In this document: piece by piece, positions 14,383 to 22,831 of the stretch
How positions within the stretch are numbered: position 1 is the stretch's first letter
How the letters are laid out: each line of letters begins with the position of its first letter
Virus record (IMG/VR): IMGVR_UViG_3300030102_006934
Span: 316,344-380,343 of that record
Source of the DNA: a virus
Direction: 5' to 3' (one strand)
DNA length: 64,000 nucleotides
Notes under the pieces: model-generated
What the model saw: the letters and a program-made list of their open reading frames with translations, nothing else
Database searches by the model: none
Told to the model about the DNA's origin: nothing
Made by a program: the position numbers and the translations under genes

Positions 14383-15408
14383 ATGAACATCAAAAGAATT
14401 ATAAAAGAGGAGATGGATGACTTTGATTGGGTTAGAAATATAGAGGTTGATACTGATTTAACCCCTGCTCAACTTTACAATAGAATTAATGATTTACCAA
14501 ATGGTATAGTTGGCCCTTATGTCGGTGAAAACTTCGCTGATATTAAGTATGAGAATGGTAGGTACTATTTAATGGTTGATGATTTTTGTGATTTTAAAGA
14601 ATGGTTTAGTGATAGAGAAAACGGTTCTCAAGGTTATTATATGAATCAATGGGCTTTTACACAAGCTTTTTGTGGAGAAGATGATTTTTTTGAACCTTAT
14701 GGTGATTTGGTTTATGATTGGATTGACCAAGTATGGGAACTTGTTGCGGGGGATGAAAAATTATATAATTATGTAGTTGATTACATTACTGAAAACTTAG
14801 TTGGGGATGAGATGAGATTAGATAATGAGGAAAAAATATTAACTTTAGAAGATGTTCTTACTTGGTCAGCTGATTCAGATGTTTTAGGAATGGTTATAAA
14901 TGAACTAGATGTTTTTGAGGATTTAAAATGGGAATTAGAGAGATCTTACGAAAATGCTTATAATACATTTGTTGTTGATAATATGTATAAAGCAGGTAGG
15001 GATGCTATCACAGATGTTGTGGGTGATGGTGAAAGAAAAGATGTAGAACTTTATAATTCATACAGTAAATCCAATTACAACGCTAATAAATTAGTTTTTG
15101 ACGTGACGAGTATGTTGTCAGATTATCTTTATGAGGCTATTGAGTATTGTATAGATAATAGATGTAAACCTTATTGGAAACCAGAGAATTATGATTTTGA
15201 ATCGGAGGGTGAGACGGAAGAAGAAGCTTTTGAAGATTTTTGTCATGAGTGTATGAATTACCCCTTTGATGACCATGGGTCTTTCCTTTCTTTTATGAAA
15301 GAAATATTAGAAGAAAATGGGGACTTATTAAATCCTAGAGTCGATGATTACCCTAGTAACGATGAGATAGAAGATTATTTTATAGAAGACGTACATGGAA
15401 GATTCTAA
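14383..15408 (+). CDS. Tagged acidic protein, 341 aa (duplicated with next gene)
   Basis: Tag MNIKRIIKEEMDDFDWVRN, then a long acidic domain with LTPAQLYNRI, VYDWIDQVWELV, ADSDVLG and DLKWELE. The whole domain recurs as the second half of the next protein, so the pair is a tandem duplication. No known fold recognised. Very acidic overall, which suits a protein that must lie beside DNA-free surfaces or mimic DNA; that is speculation. Confidence 0.6.
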   Translation: MNIKRIIKEEMDDFDWVRNIEVDTDLTPAQLYNRINDLPNGIVGPYVGENFADIKYENGRYYLMVDDFCDFKEWFSDRENGSQGYYMNQWAFTQAFCGEDDFFEPYGDLVYDWIDQVWELVAGDEKLYNYVVDYITENLVGDEMRLDNEEKILTLEDVLTWSADSDVLGMVINELDVFEDLKWELERSYENAYNTFVVDNMYKAGRDAITDVVGDGERKDVELYNSYSKSNYNANKLVFDVTSMLSDYLYEAIEYCIDNRCKPYWKPENYDFESEGETEEEAFEDFCHECMNYPFDDHGSFLSFMKEILEENGDLLNPRVDDYPSNDEIEDYFIEDVHGRF

Positions 15409-16759
15409 AAAAACAAATTTAAAATTAATTATACGAGAAGAGTTGGATGACTTTGATTGGGTCAGAGACGTGAATACCAATCAAGATATCGCATTAGACA
15501 TTGTTAATAAAACTAAATTTTTTGTGTTAGACGGTAGTTTAAGGGTAGACCTACCTTTTATGAGTTATTATGAAGGTTATCCAGTGAAACAGTTATTTAA
15601 CTCCTCGTCATTACTTAAAAGTAATAGCCCTACTATTATGTTCCTTAATTACGTTAGCCAAAATCATGGGTTTGAAAGAACCGACTTCATGGCCAAATAT
15701 AACATAAACGCAAATGTACGTGATATATGGTTTAGGTATAAAAATTTAATGACACAAAAAGTTTTAGACAACCTTAAAGATAAACCAATTAACGAATCAG
15801 ATGACTTTGGTTGGGTTAGGGATATAAAGATTGATTATGATTTAACTCCTGCTCAGTTTTACCATAGGTATGAAGGTAATTTACCACTAAAATTTGTAGG
15901 ACCACTAATAGATAATGGATTTATTGATATAGACTATGATGGAGATGAACTTTATTTAAAATTGGAAGACGGTTGGTGTGATTTAAAATCACTTTTTACG
16001 GAACATGATACCAGTTCTTCTCAAGGAGCATACATTAACAAAAGTTTAGTTAATAATTTATATTGTGATGAGGATTACTTTGAACCATTCGATGGGATAG
16101 TTTATGATTGGGAAGATCAAGTTTGGGGCCTTATAACTCAAGATGATGAACTATATAAATACATAATAGACCATATAAACGAAAATATTGTGGGTTACCA
16201 AATGGATTTTGAGGGTGAACAAAGAACTCTAACTAAGGAAGATATTCTTGAATGGTCTGCCGACTCCGATGGGTTGGGTGAAGTCATCAATGACTTGAAT
16301 GTTTTTGAGGATTTAAAATGGGAATTAGAACTTTCTTATGAAAATGCTTATAACAATGTAATTAGAGATAATATTTACGAATCCGTTAGAAAAAGTGTTG
16401 AGGATTATCTTGGTCCGGCTGATTGGTATGGTAATGTTTTAACTTTTAAAGTAACTGAACCTCTTTTAGAACTTATAGGTAATGAAATTGGTGATTGTTG
16501 GGAAAACTGTAAACGACTTTGGGATCCAAAAGAATATGAAGATACTTATATGATGTTCAATAAAACCGAAGAAGAAGCTTTTGAGGAATACTGTGGTTCT
16601 TGTTTTGACCACCCATTTGATTCATATGGTTACTTTTTGGATTTCTTTAGTGAGTACTTATCTGAAGAAGGGGAATTACTAAACCCAAGGCTTGATGAAT
16701 TCGCGTCAGATGCTGAAATGTTACCATATTTTAAAGACGAGGTCTATTCTAGATTTTAA
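15395..16759 (+). CDS. Tagged two-module protein, 454 aa
   Basis: N-terminal tag LKLIIREELDDFDWVRDV, a short first module of about 115 residues, the junction KPINESDDFGWVRDI, and then a module homologous to the whole body of the upstream protein (LTPAQFYHRY, VYDWEDQVWGLI, ADSDGLG, DLKWELE). It overlaps the upstream gene by 14 bases. The junction therefore separates an added module from a duplicated one, good evidence that it is a true domain boundary. Confidence 0.65.
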   Translation: MEDSKKTNLKLIIREELDDFDWVRDVNTNQDIALDIVNKTKFFVLDGSLRVDLPFMSYYEGYPVKQLFNSSSLLKSNSPTIMFLNYVSQNHGFERTDFMAKYNINANVRDIWFRYKNLMTQKVLDNLKDKPINESDDFGWVRDIKIDYDLTPAQFYHRYEGNLPLKFVGPLIDNGFIDIDYDGDELYLKLEDGWCDLKSLFTEHDTSSSQGAYINKSLVNNLYCDEDYFEPFDGIVYDWEDQVWGLITQDDELYKYIIDHINENIVGYQMDFEGEQRTLTKEDILEWSADSDGLGEVINDLNVFEDLKWELELSYENAYNNVIRDNIYESVRKSVEDYLGPADWYGNVLTFKVTEPLLELIGNEIGDCWENCKRLWDPKEYEDTYMMFNKTEEEAFEEYCGSCFDHPFDSYGYFLDFFSEYLSEEGELLNPRLDEFASDAEMLPYFKDEVYSRF

Positions 16760-16783
16760 TTTTAGGTTTACAAACAATTCAGA

Positions 16784-16792
16784 TATTTATAA
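16784..16792 (+). promoter_or_regulatory. Late-type motif TATTTATAA
   Basis: Lies 14 bases before the PrsW-like start at 16807. Spacing is longer than in the tagged genes. Confidence 0.3.
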
Positions 16793-16806
16793 TTAAAACT
16801 AATCAT

Positions 16807-17553
16807 ATGTTATTAGGGTTTAATATCCAATTATTGGTAGCAATATTTTTTATCCCTTTAATCTACGCTGTAATAATTTATTTTACATCACCATATAAAT
16901 CAGTTAGTTTTAGAAGGGGGTTATTATACCTATGGGCTGGTTTACTTTCACCTACTGTAGTTCAAATGTTCTATTTTTTTATACCACACTTAAGGGAAAA
17001 TCATTCGGATTTCTACCAAATGTTCGCCATCGTAGGGCCAGTTGAGGAGATATCTAAATTTATTTTATTTTATACCGTATTAATCGTAACCAAAGAAAAG
17101 AAAATTAGTGACCACCCCTTCAAGTATATGTTCTATTTCGCTATGACTGGATTAGGTTTTGCTATTTTTGAGAATATTCACTATATCATGATGTATGGTG
17201 AATCCGTATTACCTATAAGGACTTTTACCAGTACAGTAGCTCACATGATATTTGGTTTGTTGTTTGGGTATTGGATTGGTTTAGGTACCATTGTTAGGAA
17301 AAATTTTGAAGACCGTTCTGTTTTTGGGGTTTTGGTTAGAAAAAACCACGATTTAAGAAGATTTATTTATTTTATAGTAGGTTTTGTTTTTGCCTTTTTT
17401 TACCACGGAATGTTTAATTATAATTTAGCCACGTCAGAAAGTTCAACTATGGTAATATTGATAATGTTAATATCTTTTGGTTTGGTAACTTCTAAGTTAT
17501 TGGCTGATGATTTAAATAGAAAATGGTCTTCTAGGTCTAAAAATAATTACTGA
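16807..17553 (+). CDS. PrsW-family intramembrane metalloprotease
   Basis: 248 residues with about seven hydrophobic helices. GPVEEISKF (E80-E81), FAIFENIHY (E122-N123), TVAHMIFG (H146) and FYHGMFNY (H200) are the conserved metal-site motifs of PrsW/CAAX-type membrane proteases. PrsW cleaves anti-sigma factors in some Firmicutes. In a phage it could process an envelope protein or exclude other phages. It converges with the minus-strand gene at 17537, overlapping by 17 bases. Confidence 0.8.
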   Translation: MLLGFNIQLLVAIFFIPLIYAVIIYFTSPYKSVSFRRGLLYLWAGLLSPTVVQMFYFFIPHLRENHSDFYQMFAIVGPVEEISKFILFYTVLIVTKEKKISDHPFKYMFYFAMTGLGFAIFENIHYIMMYGESVLPIRTFTSTVAHMIFGLLFGYWIGLGTIVRKNFEDRSVFGVLVRKNHDLRRFIYFIVGFVFAFFYHGMFNYNLATSESSTMVILIMLISFGLVTSKLLADDLNRKWSSRSKNNY

Positions 17554-18997
17554 AATCTATAACCCTCCTATTACCAACAAGCTGATGTTTTATTTTGTAG
17601 GTATTAAATGAAAACCAGTGATTCTTAATTCCGAATTCAAAAGAACTTAGTTTTTTTCGTAATGAAATAGATAATAAATCTTCTTCTACGGATCTCTTAT
17701 TAATTATTCTTTCATAAACTTTATTGAAATATCTTTCTCTAAATAACCCATCCCTTACAAACCTTTTCTTAAAATAGTCTATTAACTTAATTTGATTTTC
17801 AACGTTATCAACAAAAAATATGTCAGGTTGTATTCTATTAATATGTAGGTATTGGATGAAACCGTTAATTCTATTTAAATCTTGTAAATTAAATTCACAA
17901 TTAAAATAATTCTTAGATAACCTAAGACAACGTAATAAACTTAATCTTAAATAAAGATGTTTTGACTTCATCTTATTTTGAAAAATAAATTCGTGTAATT
18001 TATTTTTAATTTCATCACTGTATTTATCCCTAAAAAATAAATCCCATATAACTAATAAACTTTCCTTGTGCCAACTTAACAAATTGGTGATGACTCCCCC
18101 ATACAAGCTCTCTATTGAGGAGATAATTTTTACCGAATTAAAATCTGGTTTAACCTTATAGTAAGTCAAACCATCTTCTTCCATAAAAACCACATCATCA
18201 CCCTCTCTAGGCGTAACCCACACAAAGTTTTCTGAAAATAATTTAGAGTCTTGATTAATTCTAGAAAGCCAAACATTACCAACAGCTAACATACCACCAT
18301 TCTCAAATCTTAATACCTCTCTAAGGAGAGACATCTCAGAATCAAAATTTTTTGTAATAGTCTTTAATTCTGTAGATTTCTTTTTCATTCTGTAAGCTGT
18401 TTGAACGGGGTGTTTTAAAGAAGTAACCTCAATCATATCACGAAGTATAAAATCAACAAACTCATCTGTATAAACTATTTTTTTTGATACTCTGTTTATA
18501 CCTGCCATACAACAATTTAAATCAAAAGTGTTGATTAACCCTAAATAATATTTATCTAAATCTTTAGAATACTCCCCATTGTGATGAAAAACATCTAAAA
18601 ATATTTTGTTTATAATACCATCTACCTCACTAGATTTCATGGTTATTTGTTCGCCAAAAGAAGTTATAAAATACTTAGCGTAATCAGAACCAACTGTATT
18701 ATCTAAATTTATTTGTTGTATTTCCTTTTGTAGACTTAATTGTGAATAGTCGGGAAAGTAATCTTCCGAGTAATTAAAAGAAAACACATCCACATCGTTT
18801 ATCGTTGGGTTATTAAGTTTATCCTTATTAAGGATATAATATATTGTGTTGGCTACAGCACCACCACAAATAAAATGTTCAATAGGAACCTCATCAAATT
18901 GAGTGCCACGGATGTGACACTCATGTTTGATTATGTTGAGGACTTCGTTAAAAGTCTCGTTAGATTCCAGTATTTTAATTACTTCCTCTTTTTTCAT
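17537..18997 (-). CDS. Nucleotidyltransferase-like protein, 486 aa
   Basis: The start MKKEEVIKILES at 18997 directly follows the upstream stop; an in-frame start at 19036 would overlap it. HFICGGAVANTIYYIL followed by INDVDVFSF resembles the GG/GS...D-x-D core of nucleotidyltransferases (compare GG-x-V-R-D...D-I-D-F in the CCA enzyme). The remaining 380 residues are not recognised and hold many basic and aromatic residues. A tRNA or nucleotide modifying role is possible. Confidence 0.5.
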   Translation of the reverse strand: MKKEEVIKILESNETFNEVLNIIKHECHIRGTQFDEVPIEHFICGGAVANTIYYILNKDKLNNPTINDVDVFSFNYSEDYFPDYSQLSLQKEIQQINLDNTVGSDYAKYFITSFGEQITMKSSEVDGIINKIFLDVFHHNGEYSKDLDKYYLGLINTFDLNCCMAGINRVSKKIVYTDEFVDFILRDMIEVTSLKHPVQTAYRMKKKSTELKTITKNFDSEMSLLREVLRFENGGMLAVGNVWLSRINQDSKLFSENFVWVTPREGDDVVFMEEDGLTYYKVKPDFNSVKIISSIESLYGGVITNLLSWHKESLLVIWDLFFRDKYSDEIKNKLHEFIFQNKMKSKHLYLRLSLLRCLRLSKNYFNCEFNLQDLNRINGFIQYLHINRIQPDIFFVDNVENQIKLIDYFKKRFVRDGLFRERYFNKVYERIINKRSVEEDLLSISLRKKLSSFEFGIKNHWFSFNTYKIKHQLVGNRRVIDFSNYF

Positions 18998-18998
18998 T

Positions 18999-19286
18999 TT
19001 AAACCAAATTATACCTTTTAACCAACCTTTTATCAACTAGGTGAGTTAAACTTTCTTTTTTAGCTAAGTCCCAAGCGTGTTTAATCGCTTTTAAACTATC
19101 ATTGAAACCGCCCTCTATAAGTTTGGTTCCTTGGTATATACCAGCACTTGTAGACCCAGGTGCTGTAGAGACATCACCCAATCTGTTTTTACCTATTTTA
19201 GGTTGTGTAATACTGTGTCTAATTTCATAGTAACCAATTTTACAAACTAATTTTCCGTACTTTGTTGCTCTAGATTTTGTTGCCAT
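18999..19286 (-). CDS. Hypothetical protein, 95 aa
   Basis: Family not recognised. Basic N-terminus (ATKSRATKYGKLVCK), then GxSTSAG and a helical C-terminus. Its stop abuts the start of the nucleotidyltransferase-like gene, so the two are co-expressed. Confidence 0.6.
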   Translation of the reverse strand: MATKSRATKYGKLVCKIGYYEIRHSITQPKIGKNRLGDVSTAPGSTSAGIYQGTKLIEGGFNDSLKAIKHAWDLAKKESLTHLVDKRLVKRYNLV

Positions 19287-19339
19287 TTTTTATTTATTTT
19301 TGTTTATATATTACAAGTATAGTAATTATTTTTCAATAA

Positions 19340-19363
19340 AAAAAGGGGTTAACCACTTTTTTA
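19340..19363 (-). terminator. Terminator for the DUF6011-like gene
   Basis: On the minus strand AAGTGGTTAACCCCTT, centred on the palindrome GGTTAACC, flanked by A and T runs. It separates the gene at 19410-19871 from the downstream minus-strand pair. Confidence 0.5.
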
Positions 19364-19409
19364 TTGTGAAATCTAAATTTTCTATAATTTAAAAATTCTA
19401 TAATACATT

Positions 19410-19871
19410 TTATCTTATTCTACCTCCACAAATTGGTCCTATACCAGACTTAATTGATTGTGGGGTTGTTAGTTTTTTGTGACAAGCCCCACATCTTCCA
19501 TGGTGGTATACTTTAACCATTGGGTATTTTTCTTGGCTATTAAAGAATTTATCTAAGAACCACTGAAAAACTACTACTTTTTGATCTTTTTGATAAATTT
19601 TAGAATTTCTACTGTGTTTGTATTTTTTATCTGAAAAACACGTCCCAATAAAATCGTAATTCCCATATTGACCTAAAGTGGAAACAAACCACACATCCTC
19701 TTCTTTGTGTTTTTTAACTTTGAAGGTCACGTAATTGTTTGTTAGGGTATTAGCCACTGTGAACAAAGAGTTTCCAGCGAATACAAATTCTCTGAGTTGA
19801 TTACCTCTTAATTCGTTAGCTGGTATAAAATCGTGTTTCTTTTGTTTTGTGGGTATTTTTACGAAGTCCAT
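19410..19871 (-). CDS. Zinc-ribbon protein, DUF6011-like C-terminus
   Basis: 153 residues. The C-terminal 30 residues (CGACHKKLTTPQSIKSGIGP then ICGG) match the treble-clef-like motif named DUF6011 in phage and bacterial proteins (CxxC...S-x-x-x-G-I-G-P-x-C). The N-terminal 120 residues (with TFKVKKHKEEDVWFVS) are unrecognised. Probably a nucleic-acid-binding protein. Expressed from a canonical promoter at 19895-19926. Confidence 0.65.
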   Translation of the reverse strand: MDFVKIPTKQKKHDFIPANELRGNQLREFVFAGNSLFTVANTLTNNYVTFKVKKHKEEDVWFVSTLGQYGNYDFIGTCFSDKKYKHSRNSKIYQKDQKVVVFQWFLDKFFNSQEKYPMVKVYHHGRCGACHKKLTTPQSIKSGIGPICGGRIR

Positions 19872-19894
19872 GTTTTATTTATTTTATATTTATA

Positions 19895-19926
19895 CAAATA
19901 TAACACACTTATTTTAATTGGCAAAA
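19895..19926 (-). promoter_or_regulatory. Host-type promoter, minus strand (TTTTG-N19-TATATTTG)
   Basis: Reverse complement gives TTTTG (19926-19922), 19 bases, TATATTTG (19902-19895). A textbook Bacteroidota promoter 23 bases before the ATG at 19871. Confidence 0.75.
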
Positions 19927-19967
19927 CTTTAAGTAAAATAAGTCTTTATTTAAAAGTTGTTTATATT

Positions 19968-19975
19968 TATATTTG
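19968..19975 (+). promoter_or_regulatory. -7 box before bS21
   Basis: TATATTTG ends 3 bases before the bS21 ATG at 19979. No -33 TTTG at the right distance, so weaker than the divergent promoter. Confidence 0.35.
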
Positions 19976-19978
19976 AGT

Positions 19979-20167
19979 ATGTTAAAAACCGAAGTCAAAA
20001 AGGGGAATATTGAAAAAGCTTTGAAATCTTACAAAAGTAAGGTTATAAAGACTAGACAAATGAAATTACTAAATAGTAAAAAAGAATTTGAAAAGCCTTC
20101 TGTTAGAAAAAGAAGGGAAAAACAAAAAGGTGCTTATAAGCAAAAAATAAGAAGGGAGAACGATTAG
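19979..20167 (+). CDS. rpsU: Ribosomal protein bS21 homologue
   Basis: 62 residues from the ATG at 19979 (a TTG two codons earlier is less likely). KKGNIEKALKSYKSKVIKTR, LLNSKKEFEKPSVRKRRE and AYKQKIR follow bS21 along its full length. bS21 sits next to the anti-Shine-Dalgarno end of 16S rRNA. Phage-encoded bS21 is known from other marine and large phages and can assemble into host ribosomes. In Bacteroidota, whose ribosomes mask the anti-SD with bS21 and neighbours, a phage copy could shift initiation toward the phage's A-rich or leaderless messages (inference). Confidence 0.9.
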   Translation: MLKTEVKKGNIEKALKSYKSKVIKTRQMKLLNSKKEFEKPSVRKRREKQKGAYKQKIRREND

Positions 20168-20189
20168 TCCTCCCATTACTATTTTAAAC

Positions 20190-21098
20190 CTACTGTATCC
20201 TACTCATCCAAACTAATTTATCATTGTTTGTATTAAATATATCACTAAATAATGCTGAGTTTATTTGACCACTCCCAATAAAGTTACTAGGGACAAAACC
20301 ACTAAAGTCACCACCAATTGTATAGAAACCGTATAACGTCATTTCAGACATGTTGTTACCAATTACATTAGACAATGTGTAGTTTGTTGTTGTACCCCCA
20401 TTTATTGTGTATTGATTGTTTGATACAAAATGTAAAGTGTCATTAGGGTAATTGTTTGAAAACCCATCATAGTATTTAGTTACTACCCATTTTGTACCAA
20501 CGATTTCGTTTTCCTCAGTAGATTGTGTAATTAACCCACCATAAGTATAACCGTACAAAGCATTTGGTTGACAACTAGTACAGGTCTCCCCTTGTTTAAC
20601 AAATGTTAAGGTTGAAAAGTAATTATAGTTAGAACCACTAGAAGAAGCGTAACCTTCTCCTACACGAACTGTTAGTTTTTCTTCTGTGAGTTCTAAAACA
20701 ATTAAAGACCTAGAACTACCATCCTCCAAACCATTAATTGATACTATTTCAGTAGTACCATTCATTTCGTAAGCGTTTTCACCGTTGAGGGTAAAATTAG
20801 AATTACCGAAGTTCCATGTTGTAATATCTTGAACTAAACTATCGAAAAGAACGTCACTACCATTTATTGGTTGTAGGTTACTAATGTTTTGATTATCACC
20901 AAAATGGTCATAGTAAGACTTATCACCATTATCCATGTTCTCCAAATATATCCTACCATCTGATAGGATCCAGTTATAACCGATTAGTTCTGCGTTGTTC
21001 TCAACTATAACCACATTGTTTTCTGGAATTTCTATAACTTCTTTTTCACAAGATGTTGATAAAAATATTAGAGTAATAAGGAAGAATAATTTTTTCAT
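20190..21098 (-). CDS. Secreted lipoprotein, 302 aa
   Basis: MKKLFFLITLIFLSTSCEKE is a lipoprotein signal with lipobox S-T-S-C17, typical of Bacteroidota. The mature part (rich in N, S, G, T and Y) contains two similar segments around YNWILSDGRIYLEN and TKWVVTKYYDGFSN, suggesting a duplicated lipocalin-like beta domain. A phage lipoprotein at the cell surface is a classic way to block superinfection, but no direct evidence here. Alone on the minus strand with its own promoter. Confidence 0.75.
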   Translation of the reverse strand: MKKLFFLITLIFLSTSCEKEVIEIPENNVVIVENNAELIGYNWILSDGRIYLENMDNGDKSYYDHFGDNQNISNLQPINGSDVLFDSLVQDITTWNFGNSNFTLNGENAYEMNGTTEIVSINGLEDGSSRSLIVLELTEEKLTVRVGEGYASSSGSNYNYFSTLTFVKQGETCTSCQPNALYGYTYGGLITQSTEENEIVGTKWVVTKYYDGFSNNYPNDTLHFVSNNQYTINGGTTTNYTLSNVIGNNMSEMTLYGFYTIGGDFSGFVPSNFIGSGQINSALFSDIFNTNNDKLVWMSRIQ

Positions 21099-21125
21099 TT
21101 TTAATTGTTTTAATAATTTATACTA

Positions 21126-21157
21126 CAAATATAAGTATTTTATTATTATAGGCAAAA
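21126..21157 (-). promoter_or_regulatory. Host-type promoter, minus strand (TTTTG-N19-TATATTTG)
   Basis: Reverse complement gives TTTTG (21157-21153), 19 bases, TATATTTG (21133-21126), 27 bases before the lipoprotein ATG at 21098. Confidence 0.75.
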
Positions 21158-21210
21158 TTTATTATTGACAATATTAAAAAAATGTCTATTTTTTGTGTTA
21201 AAATAAAATT

Positions 21211-21426
21211 ATGAATTATAGAAAAGGAGATAAAGTAAGTATAATCACTTATAACCCACCATTAGAGGCGACTGTTGCTGATTACTATGAATTACCTTTT
21301 GAACAGGTACCTATGGATAATGAAACTTTAATAAGAAAATATTACGGTAAAAAAGTACCTATAGTCGAGGTTTTCAATAACGGTAAACTCTTATCTTTTG
21401 TTGCTGATATTGTAAAAAAAAATTAA
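21211..21426 (+). CDS. Hypothetical protein, 71 aa
   Basis: Family not recognised. YRKGDKVSIITYNPPLEATV suggests a small SH3-like beta barrel. It converges with and overlaps by 4 bases the minus-strand gene that follows. A TTG (about 21165) and a TATTTTTTG-like stretch lie upstream. Confidence 0.55.
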   Translation: MNYRKGDKVSIITYNPPLEATVADYYELPFEQVPMDNETLIRKYYGKKVPIVEVFNNGKLLSFVADIVKKN

Positions 21427-22082
21427 CTTAACTTATTTTTTACTTTATCTAGTACAGACTTAACACCAAAAGTGGCTGAAGCCAAAGTTATACCCAATAA
21501 CATCTGTTTAATGTTGTTCACACTCAAGCCATATTCATTAATTATTTGTGTTAGTATGTTAGTTGTTGGTACTAACAAGAAAGTAAAACCTAATATATCA
21601 GATAAACTATAGGTTACTTCTATGGTTTTTTTAGTAACGTTATTGATAATCTTTTTAGTGTTTTTGATGAGTTCTTTAACACCTTTTAAATTAGATTCAA
21701 TACCCTTTTCTTTTATCTTATTCCTCAAAATAGTCTTATCAGAATCGTTAATTAGTATTGATATTGCTGTTATTATCAGTAAAACAATATCTTCCTTTGT
21801 CATAGATAAACCAGAACCAGATATTAATTCACTTACAGGATTTACAAAAGCTCCAATACCAGTCCCAAAGGTAAATAAGAATTTTTTGGATATATTTAAA
21901 TCGTTAATAATATCACTTATTATATTATTAGTATTTTCTTTTTCATCACTTTCTTTTATTAATAAACTTAAATCTTTATTATCACCATATTCTGAAATAT
22001 CGTTATAAAGAGCGTTAACTAACCCCTCTACATAAATTTTTTCTAAAGTTAAATTTAAGTTTATTTTTGATGTTTTTACCAT
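21423..22082 (-). CDS. Predicted membrane-associated protein, 219 aa
   Basis: Family not recognised. Several moderately hydrophobic segments (FLFTFGTGIGAFVNPV, IVLLIITAISILI, LGFTFLLVPTTNIL, QMLLGITLASATFGV) separated by lysine-rich helices. It may be a membrane-inserting protein. N-terminus NLTLEKIYVEGLV vaguely resembles the tag but lacks the E-S/E junction. Confidence 0.5.
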   Translation of the reverse strand: MVKTSKINLNLTLEKIYVEGLVNALYNDISEYGDNKDLSLLIKESDEKENTNNIISDIINDLNISKKFLFTFGTGIGAFVNPVSELISGSGLSMTKEDIVLLIITAISILINDSDKTILRNKIKEKGIESNLKGVKELIKNTKKIINNVTKKTIEVTYSLSDILGFTFLLVPTTNILTQIINEYGLSVNNIKQMLLGITLASATFGVKSVLDKVKNKLS

Positions 22083-22110
22083 ATATTAATAAATATAAAA
22101 AAAATACAAA

Positions 22111-22317
22111 ATGTTAATACTAAAAATATTGTTTTTTTACATACTAACTATCCCAGTATGTAATCTATTATTAAATAGAATAATAAACATAGAATACCTA
22201 ATCACCGAAAAGAAGGTAAGAAGGTTAAAACGTGTATTTTATATACCATTTCTTAATATAAGTACCTATTTCATTTATTTATTGATAGTAATTATAAAAT
22301 TTAAAAGACCTTTGTAA
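22111..22317 (+). CDS. Small membrane protein, 68 aa
   Basis: Two hydrophobic segments (residues 1-20 and about 48-62) with a basic middle (ITEKKVRRLKRVF). Family not recognised. It is followed after 17 bases by a tagged gene. Confidence 0.6.
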   Translation: MLILKILFFYILTIPVCNLLLNRIINIEYLITEKKVRRLKRVFYIPFLNISTYFIYLLIVIIKFKRPL

Positions 22318-22326
22318 TATTTATAT
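22318..22326 (+). promoter_or_regulatory. Late-type motif TATTTATAT
   Basis: Lies 8 bases before the ATG at 22335 and heads the long tagged operon 22335-31473. Confidence 0.45.
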
Positions 22327-22334
22327 AGAAAGAT

Positions 22335-22829
22335 ATGAATATGAAAAAAAGAGTCGTAAAGTTTAATGAGTCGGATCTAGAAAAAATTGTTCAAAAAATA
22401 CTAAAGGAAGAGGGTGAAGAAAGAAGTTCACGTTATATGTTCTTTTCTAACTTAGAACAAATTCATAGACAAGCAGCCATGTTGTTAGAGATGGATGAAG
22501 ATATGTTGGAACAAATCTTAAATAACGGTCATGATTGGGCACAAGATCACATATCAGAAGCTAAAAATAACATGGACCAAGTATTTGATTTCATTATGAA
22601 TAAAATCAAAGAACCCCAAAACGTTTCTGTTGATGAGGGTAGTAATTTAAAAAATAATAACTTAATCTCAGAGAGTGGTAAAAACTGTGCAGACACAGAA
22701 AAGGGTTGTATTAGAAAAAGAAAGTCTGGTTGGGTTATTTTAAATAATAAAAAAGGTGGTGTTTGGAGAAAATGTGACTCCAAAAAACACTGTGAAGAAA
22801 TATTAGATGCGTTTCACGCTAGTAAGTAG
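22335..22829 (+). CDS. Tagged protein, 164 aa
   Basis: N-terminus RVVKFNESDLEKIVQKILKE, followed by EGEERSS: a tag of the K-I-L-K-E kind. An internal junction NNLISESGKN (about residue 110) separates a helical middle from a C-terminal basic module with four cysteines (CADTEKGCIRKRKSGW, CDSKKHC). Function unknown. First gene of the largest tagged operon. Confidence 0.6.
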   Translation: MNMKKRVVKFNESDLEKIVQKILKEEGEERSSRYMFFSNLEQIHRQAAMLLEMDEDMLEQILNNGHDWAQDHISEAKNNMDQVFDFIMNKIKEPQNVSVDEGSNLKNNNLISESGKNCADTEKGCIRKRKSGWVILNNKKGGVWRKCDSKKHCEEILDAFHASK

Positions 22830-22831
22830 TT

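Noticed and set aside
21622-22008. 128-residue plus-strand hydrophobic frame
   Set aside because: Lies wholly opposite the minus-strand gene at 21423-22082, whose codon pattern and start are better; hydrophobicity is a reverse-complement effect of Lys/Asn-rich coding.
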